A stretch of DNA of 17,552 bases from Anaerolineaceae bacterium (lineage in GTDB: Bacteria > Chloroflexota > Anaerolineae > 4572-78), in contig JANTHQ010000007.1 of assembly GCA_024762375.1 (NCBI GenBank), forward strand, positions 1 through 17,552. The letters are read 5' to 3'. Positions 13,666 through 17,552 of the stretch are shown piece after piece (position 1 is the stretch's first letter; each line of letters starts with the position of its first letter). The position numbers were made by a program, and so were the translations under genes. The notes under the pieces are model-generated. The model saw only the letters and a program-made list of their open reading frames with translations. It was not told the origin of the DNA and ran no database searches.

Positions 13666-16149
13666 ATGGCAGACAAATTTGACCGCTTTACCAAGCGTGC
13701 ACGGCGCGTGCTTACTCTGGCACAAGAAGAAGCACAGCGTCTCAACCACAATTACATCGGCACCGAACATCTATTGCTCGGACTTGTGCGAGAAGAAAAC
13801 GGTGTCGCCGTTCGTGTTCTGAAAGAACTGAATGTGGACCTGAAACAAATCCGAGAGCGCGTCGAGCGCACCGTCGGGCGCGGACAGCGCGCCATGTACG
13901 GCAAACTGAGCCTCACACCGCGCACCAAACGCGTTATCGAACTGGCGGTGGACGAAGCCCGCCGGCTGGGGCATCACTATATCGGCACCGAACACCTGCT
14001 GCTCGGGCTCATCCGCGAAGGCGAAGGTGTGGCAGTGGACGTGCTGCGCAGCCTCGGCGTCAGTCTCGATAAAGTGCGTGCCCAAACTGCGCGCGTTATG
14101 ATGGAAAACGCCACTCGTGCCGGTGGCCCCGAAGGCGAATCCGCCAAAAAGAAAGAAACACCGCTGGTTGACCAGCTCGGAACTGATTTGACCGCCAAAG
14201 CCGCACAGGGAAAACTCGACCCGGTGGTAGGACGCAAAACCGAAATTGAGCGCGTCATCCAAATCCTCTCGCGCCGAAATAAAAACAACCCGGCGCTCAT
14301 CGGCGAACCGGGGGTGGGCAAAACCGCCATCGTCGAAGGGCTGGCACAGCGCATCGTGCGCGGCGAAGCCCCCGACACCCTGCTGGGCAAACGGGTGGTC
14401 ATGCTCGATGTCGGTTCGCTGGTCGCAGGCACCATGTACCGGGGGCAATTTGAAGAACGCTTGAAGCGGGTCATCGACGAAATCAAAGAATCAGGCGCCA
14501 TCCTGTTTATTGATGAACTGCACATGCTGGTGGGCGCCGGTTCTGCCGGAAGCTCAGTAGATGCGGCAAACATCCTGAAACCCGCCCTGTCGCGCGGTGA
14601 ATTGCAGTGCATCGGTGCAACAACTCTCGACGAATACCGCAAACACATCGAAGGCGACGCGGCCTTAGAACGACGTTTTCAACCCGTCACCGTCGATGAA
14701 CCATCCATCGAAGAAACCATCCAAATTTTGCAGGGCATCCGCAGCCGCTACGAAGCGCATCACAATTTAAAAATAACCGATGAAGCGCTGGAAAGCGCCG
14801 CACATCTCGCCGCACGATATGTCACCGAGCGATTTATGCCCGATAAAGCCATCGACTTGATTGACGAAGCCGCCGCGCGGGTGCGATTGTATAAAGTCCC
14901 GTTCTCCAGCGAAGATTCCTCCACCATTTCTGAACTGCGCGAATTGCGGCAGGCGACAGAAGAAGCCGTTTCGGCGGGCCAGTTTGAGCAAGCCGCCGCA
15001 CTGCGCGACCGGCAGGAAGCGCTGCGGGCAGCACTCAACCCGGACGACACCACATGGTCGCCCACCACCACCCCAAAAGTCACGCCCGATGACATCGCCG
15101 ATGTGGTGGCCATGATTACCGGCATCCCCGTTCAGCGCATCGCCACCGAAGAATCGGAACGGTTGCTGAAAATGGAATCGGCGCTGCACGACCGGGTGGT
15201 CGGGCAGGATGAAGCCATCACCGCCATTGCCAAAGCCGTGCGCCGCGCACGAGCCGGGCTGAAAAACCCGCGCCGCCCCATCGGCACCTTCATGTTCCTC
15301 GGGCCAACCGGCGTCGGGAAAACACTGCTGGCCAAAACACTCGCCGAATTCCTATTCGGCAGTGAAGAGGCGCTCATCAAACTGGATATGAGCGAATTTA
15401 TGGAACGGCACAACGTGGCGCGGCTGGTCGGTTCGCCGCCGGGTTACGTCGGTTACGAAGAAGGCGGCCAGCTCACCGAAGCTGTGCGTCGCCGACCGTA
15501 CTCGGTTATCCTGTTCGATGAAATTGAAAAAGCGCACCCGGAAGCGTTTAACATGCTGCTGCAAATTATGGAAGACGGCCAACTGGCAGACGCCAAAGGC
15601 AAACGCATCGACTTCCGCAACACCATCATCATTATGACCTCTAACGTTGGCGCAGATATGATAAAGCGCGCAAATTTAGGGTTCCAATATCATCAGGATG
15701 ATGACAAAACCGAAGAAGAATCATACAAAGAAATGCGCGCCAAAGTGATGAAAGAAATGGAGCGCCTGTTCCGCCCCGAATTCCGCAACCGGTTGGACGG
15801 TGTGATGATTTTCAAAGCACTGACCAAAGAGCAAATCAAACACATTATGGAATACGAACTGCGCGAAGTTCGCGCCCGGTTGGAAGACCTGCACATTTCG
15901 CTGGCACTGACAGACGCCGCAAAAGAATTTCTGGCCGCAGAAGGTTACAACCCCGATTTCGGGGCGCGACCATTGCGCCGAGTGCTGCAAACCTATGTTG
16001 AAGACCGGCTTTCGGAAGGCATCTTGGCAGGCGATTTCCTGCCGCACGATGAGCTGGAAGTCGATTATAAAGATGAAGCCATCGTCATCAACGTGACCAA
16101 ACGGCTGGAAACACCGGACGAAACCGCAGAAGCGGAAGTAATGATGTAA
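13666..16149 (+). CDS. clpC: ATP-dependent Clp protease ATP-binding subunit ClpC
   Basis: Class I AAA+ unfoldase that feeds substrates to ClpP, 827 residues, the usual length. Two Clp_N repeats lie at 1-72 and 80-146 (YIGTEHLLLGL occurs in each, 30-40 and 105-115). D1 has Walker A GEPGVGKT (213-220) and Walker B ILFIDE (279-284). The UVR-type linker/M-domain is at about 420-455 (FEQAAALRDRQEAL). D2 has Walker A GPTGVGKT (546-553) and Walker B VILFDE (614-619). The LGF tripeptide at 671-673 fits the ClpP-docking loop, so it should work with ClpP rather than act like ClpB. An AGGAAG site lies 8 bases ahead of the ATG. It is preceded by its own promoter and followed after 69 bases by radA. ctsR, mcsA and mcsB, which form the operon in Bacillus, are absent upstream. 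Confidence 0.97.
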   Translation: MADKFDRFTKRARRVLTLAQEEAQRLNHNYIGTEHLLLGLVREENGVAVRVLKELNVDLKQIRERVERTVGRGQRAMYGKLSLTPRTKRVIELAVDEARRLGHHYIGTEHLLLGLIREGEGVAVDVLRSLGVSLDKVRAQTARVMMENATRAGGPEGESAKKKETPLVDQLGTDLTAKAAQGKLDPVVGRKTEIERVIQILSRRNKNNPALIGEPGVGKTAIVEGLAQRIVRGEAPDTLLGKRVVMLDVGSLVAGTMYRGQFEERLKRVIDEIKESGAILFIDELHMLVGAGSAGSSVDAANILKPALSRGELQCIGATTLDEYRKHIEGDAALERRFQPVTVDEPSIEETIQILQGIRSRYEAHHNLKITDEALESAAHLAARYVTERFMPDKAIDLIDEAAARVRLYKVPFSSEDSSTISELRELRQATEEAVSAGQFEQAAALRDRQEALRAALNPDDTTWSPTTTPKVTPDDIADVVAMITGIPVQRIATEESERLLKMESALHDRVVGQDEAITAIAKAVRRARAGLKNPRRPIGTFMFLGPTGVGKTLLAKTLAEFLFGSEEALIKLDMSEFMERHNVARLVGSPPGYVGYEEGGQLTEAVRRRPYSVILFDEIEKAHPEAFNMLLQIMEDGQLADAKGKRIDFRNTIIIMTSNVGADMIKRANLGFQYHQDDDKTEEESYKEMRAKVMKEMERLFRPEFRNRLDGVMIFKALTKEQIKHIMEYELREVRARLEDLHISLALTDAAKEFLAAEGYNPDFGARPLRRVLQTYVEDRLSEGILAGDFLPHDELEVDYKDEAIVINVTKRLETPDETAEAEVMM

Positions 16150-16155
16150 AAACCG

Positions 16156-16215
16156 GATAGAGATAGGGATAGAGAGTGAAAATCTATCCCTATCTCTATC
16201 TCAACTCTCTATCCC
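16156..16215 (+). repeat. Overlapping inverted repeats between clpC and radA
   Basis: A perfect 17-base inverted repeat (16156-16172 with 16184-16200, loop of 11) is built from GATAGA/GATAGG hexamers and their complements. A second perfect 12-base pairing (16166-16177 with 16204-16215) shares bases 16166-16172 with the first, so in RNA the two hairpins exclude each other. The second ends 3 bases before the radA ATG. There is no T-run, so it is not a standard terminator. Confidence 0.75.
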
Positions 16216-16218
16216 ACT

Positions 16219-17552
16219 ATGGCAAAACCAAAAACCCTTTTCGTGTGTCAACAATGCGGCGCCACCTTCCCAAAATGGATGGGACGCTGCACCGAGTGCG
16301 GCGAATGGAATTCGCTCATCGAAACCATTGCCCAACCGAGCAAACCGAGCGGCACGGCGCACCGCGCCACCAGCCACATGGTCACCCGCACCGCACCCCA
16401 ACCCCTCTCTGCCGTACCGATGGAACGCATCGACCGCATCCGCCTGCCGATGGAAGAGTTCAACCGCGTGCTGGGCGGCGGCATCGTTCCCGGCTCGCTG
16501 ACGCTCATCGGCGGCGACCCCGGCGTCGGCAAAAGCACCCTGCTGCTGCAAATTTCGGCGGCGTTGGCACAGCAATCGGCCGGGCCGATTCTGTATGTTT
16601 CCGGCGAAGAAAGCATCTACCAAATTAAAATGCGGGCCGAACGGCTCGGTGTGCAATCAGACAATCTGTTCATTTTGAATGAAATCAATGTGAACACCAT
16701 TTTGGAGCATATCAAAGAATTCTCGCCGGCAATGGTCATCATCGATTCTATCCAAACGGTGTACCGCGATGAATTGACATCCATGCCCGGTTCGGTCACA
16801 CAGGTGCGCGAATCTGCCATGCAATTTCAATCTATGGCAAAAGGGCAGAATATCCCCGTTTTTCTGATTGGGCATGTCACCAAAGATGGCAGTATTGCCG
16901 GGCCGCGCGTGCTGGAACACATTGTGGATGTGGTGCTCTATTTGGAAGGGGAACGCTACCACTCGTACCGGCTGTTGCGCGGCGTGAAAAACCGTTTCGG
17001 CGCAACCAATGAAATTGGCATTTTTGAAATGCAAGATTTGGGGATGATAGAAGTACCCAACCCCAGCGAAATCTTTCTGACCGAGCGGCTGCCCAACGCC
17101 TCCGGTTCCGCCATCACCGTGACCGTGGAAGGAACGCGCCCGCTGCTGGTCGAAATTCAAGCGCTGGCAAGCACCACCACCTTCGGCAATCCGCGCCGCA
17201 CCCCAAACGGGGTGGATATGAACCGCCTGCTGCTGATTTTGGCAGTGCTCACCAAACGCGCCGGGCTTCGATTGGGCGACCAGGATGTGTTCGTGAATGT
17301 GGTCGGCGGGTTGCGGGTGAATGAACCTGCCGCCGATTTGCCCATCGCCGCCGCAATTGCGTCCAGCGTGAAAAACCGTCCCATCGCCGCCGACGTGGTG
17401 CTCATCGGCGAATTGGGATTGTCCGGTGAACTCCGCGCTGTGGGGCATCTGGAAAACCGGCTGAAAGAAGCCACCAAACTCGGTTTCAAACGGGCAATTT
17501 TGCCAAAAACCTCCACCACCCAAAAACTGAACATTGACGGCATAAAACCGGT
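16219..17552 (+). CDS. radA: DNA repair protein RadA (Sms), 3' end beyond window
   Basis: RecA-like ATPase/helicase that processes recombination intermediates. The first 444 residues are present and no stop is reached. Family length is about 455, so only a short tail should be missing. Seen: N-terminal zinc finger with Cys10, Cys13, Cys24 and Cys27; Walker A GDPGVGKS (99-106); Walker B VIIDS (173-177); the RadA-specific KNRFG motif (257-261); and a Lon-protease-like C-terminal domain (about 295 onward, with GLRVNEPAADLPIAAAIASS at 364-383). The ATG at 16219 is where family similarity begins (MAKPKTLFVCQQCG), but no Shine-Dalgarno precedes it. The 69-base gap from clpC is mostly the inverted-repeat structure. 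It is probably co-transcribed with clpC. Confidence 0.96.
   Translation, partial: MAKPKTLFVCQQCGATFPKWMGRCTECGEWNSLIETIAQPSKPSGTAHRATSHMVTRTAPQPLSAVPMERIDRIRLPMEEFNRVLGGGIVPGSLTLIGGDPGVGKSTLLLQISAALAQQSAGPILYVSGEESIYQIKMRAERLGVQSDNLFILNEINVNTILEHIKEFSPAMVIIDSIQTVYRDELTSMPGSVTQVRESAMQFQSMAKGQNIPVFLIGHVTKDGSIAGPRVLEHIVDVVLYLEGERYHSYRLLRGVKNRFGATNEIGIFEMQDLGMIEVPNPSEIFLTERLPNASGSAITVTVEGTRPLLVEIQALASTTTFGNPRRTPNGVDMNRLLLILAVLTKRAGLRLGDQDVFVNVVGGLRVNEPAADLPIAAAIASSVKNRPIAADVVLIGELGLSGELRAVGHLENRLKEATKLGFKRAILPKTSTTQKLNIDGIKP

Noticed and set aside
16156..16200. Intrinsic terminator of clpC
   Set aside because: The 17-bp stem is long, but it has an 11-base loop and no T-run after it, so it does not fit an intrinsic terminator.
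16657..17523. Minus-strand open frame (288 codons) opposite radA
   Set aside because: It lies wholly within radA coding sequence on the other strand. The translation is His/Gln/Phe-rich with no family features, as expected of a shadow frame.

Overview
The window reads as a piece of a Chloroflexota (Anaerolineae-like) chromosome, about half G+C. The main clue is the solute-binding protein ending at 396. Its secretion signal is followed by a repetitive Thr/Val/Lys/Glu linker (VVVTKEV-type units), which I associate with extracytoplasmic binding proteins of that phylum. A four-domain ribosomal protein S1 and a clpC-radA pair fit the same placement. This assignment is by recognition, not by a database search. 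I see no phage, transposon, CRISPR array, tRNA or rRNA.

Layout. (1) 1-258, plus strand: the 3' end of a calcineurin-like metallophosphoesterase, then a strong bidirectional terminator (327-361). (2) 396-10590, minus strand: eight genes for one or two oligopeptide/dipeptide-type ABC importers, in transcription order SBP1, permease B1, permease C1, ATPase D, ATPase F, permease B2, permease C2, SBP2. The single ATPase pair sits between two receptor/permease sets. A near-consensus promoter lies ahead of SBP1, with further promoter candidates ahead of B2 and ahead of SBP2. The SBP2 leader carries a stand-alone extended Shine-Dalgarno sequence with no start codon. (3) 10735-12000, plus strand: a GT4-type glycosyltransferase, divergent from the importer. 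(4) 12067-13461: ribosomal protein S1 with a consensus promoter, an unusual start context and its own terminator. (5) 13504 to the end: clpC (extended -10 promoter, about 150-nt leader), then radA, which runs off the right edge close to its natural end.

Together: the left 60% is a nutrient-uptake locus (receptors at the membrane, four permease subunits, two Fe-S-type ATPases). The right 40% is housekeeping: translation, regulated proteolysis and recombination repair. clpC-radA is a well-known neighbourhood, but the ctsR and mcsAB genes that precede clpC in Firmicutes are absent, and rpsA stands there instead.

I did not find a clearly new biological system. The signals most worth checking are non-coding. 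They are two heptamer short-tandem-repeat arrays filling the B1/C1 gap, two overlapping and mutually exclusive inverted repeats just ahead of a radA start that lacks a Shine-Dalgarno, the orphan Shine-Dalgarno in the SBP2 leader, and the displaced Shine-Dalgarno of S1. No gene-free stretch exceeds 300 bases; the longest are 13405-13665 and 2298-2550, both described below.
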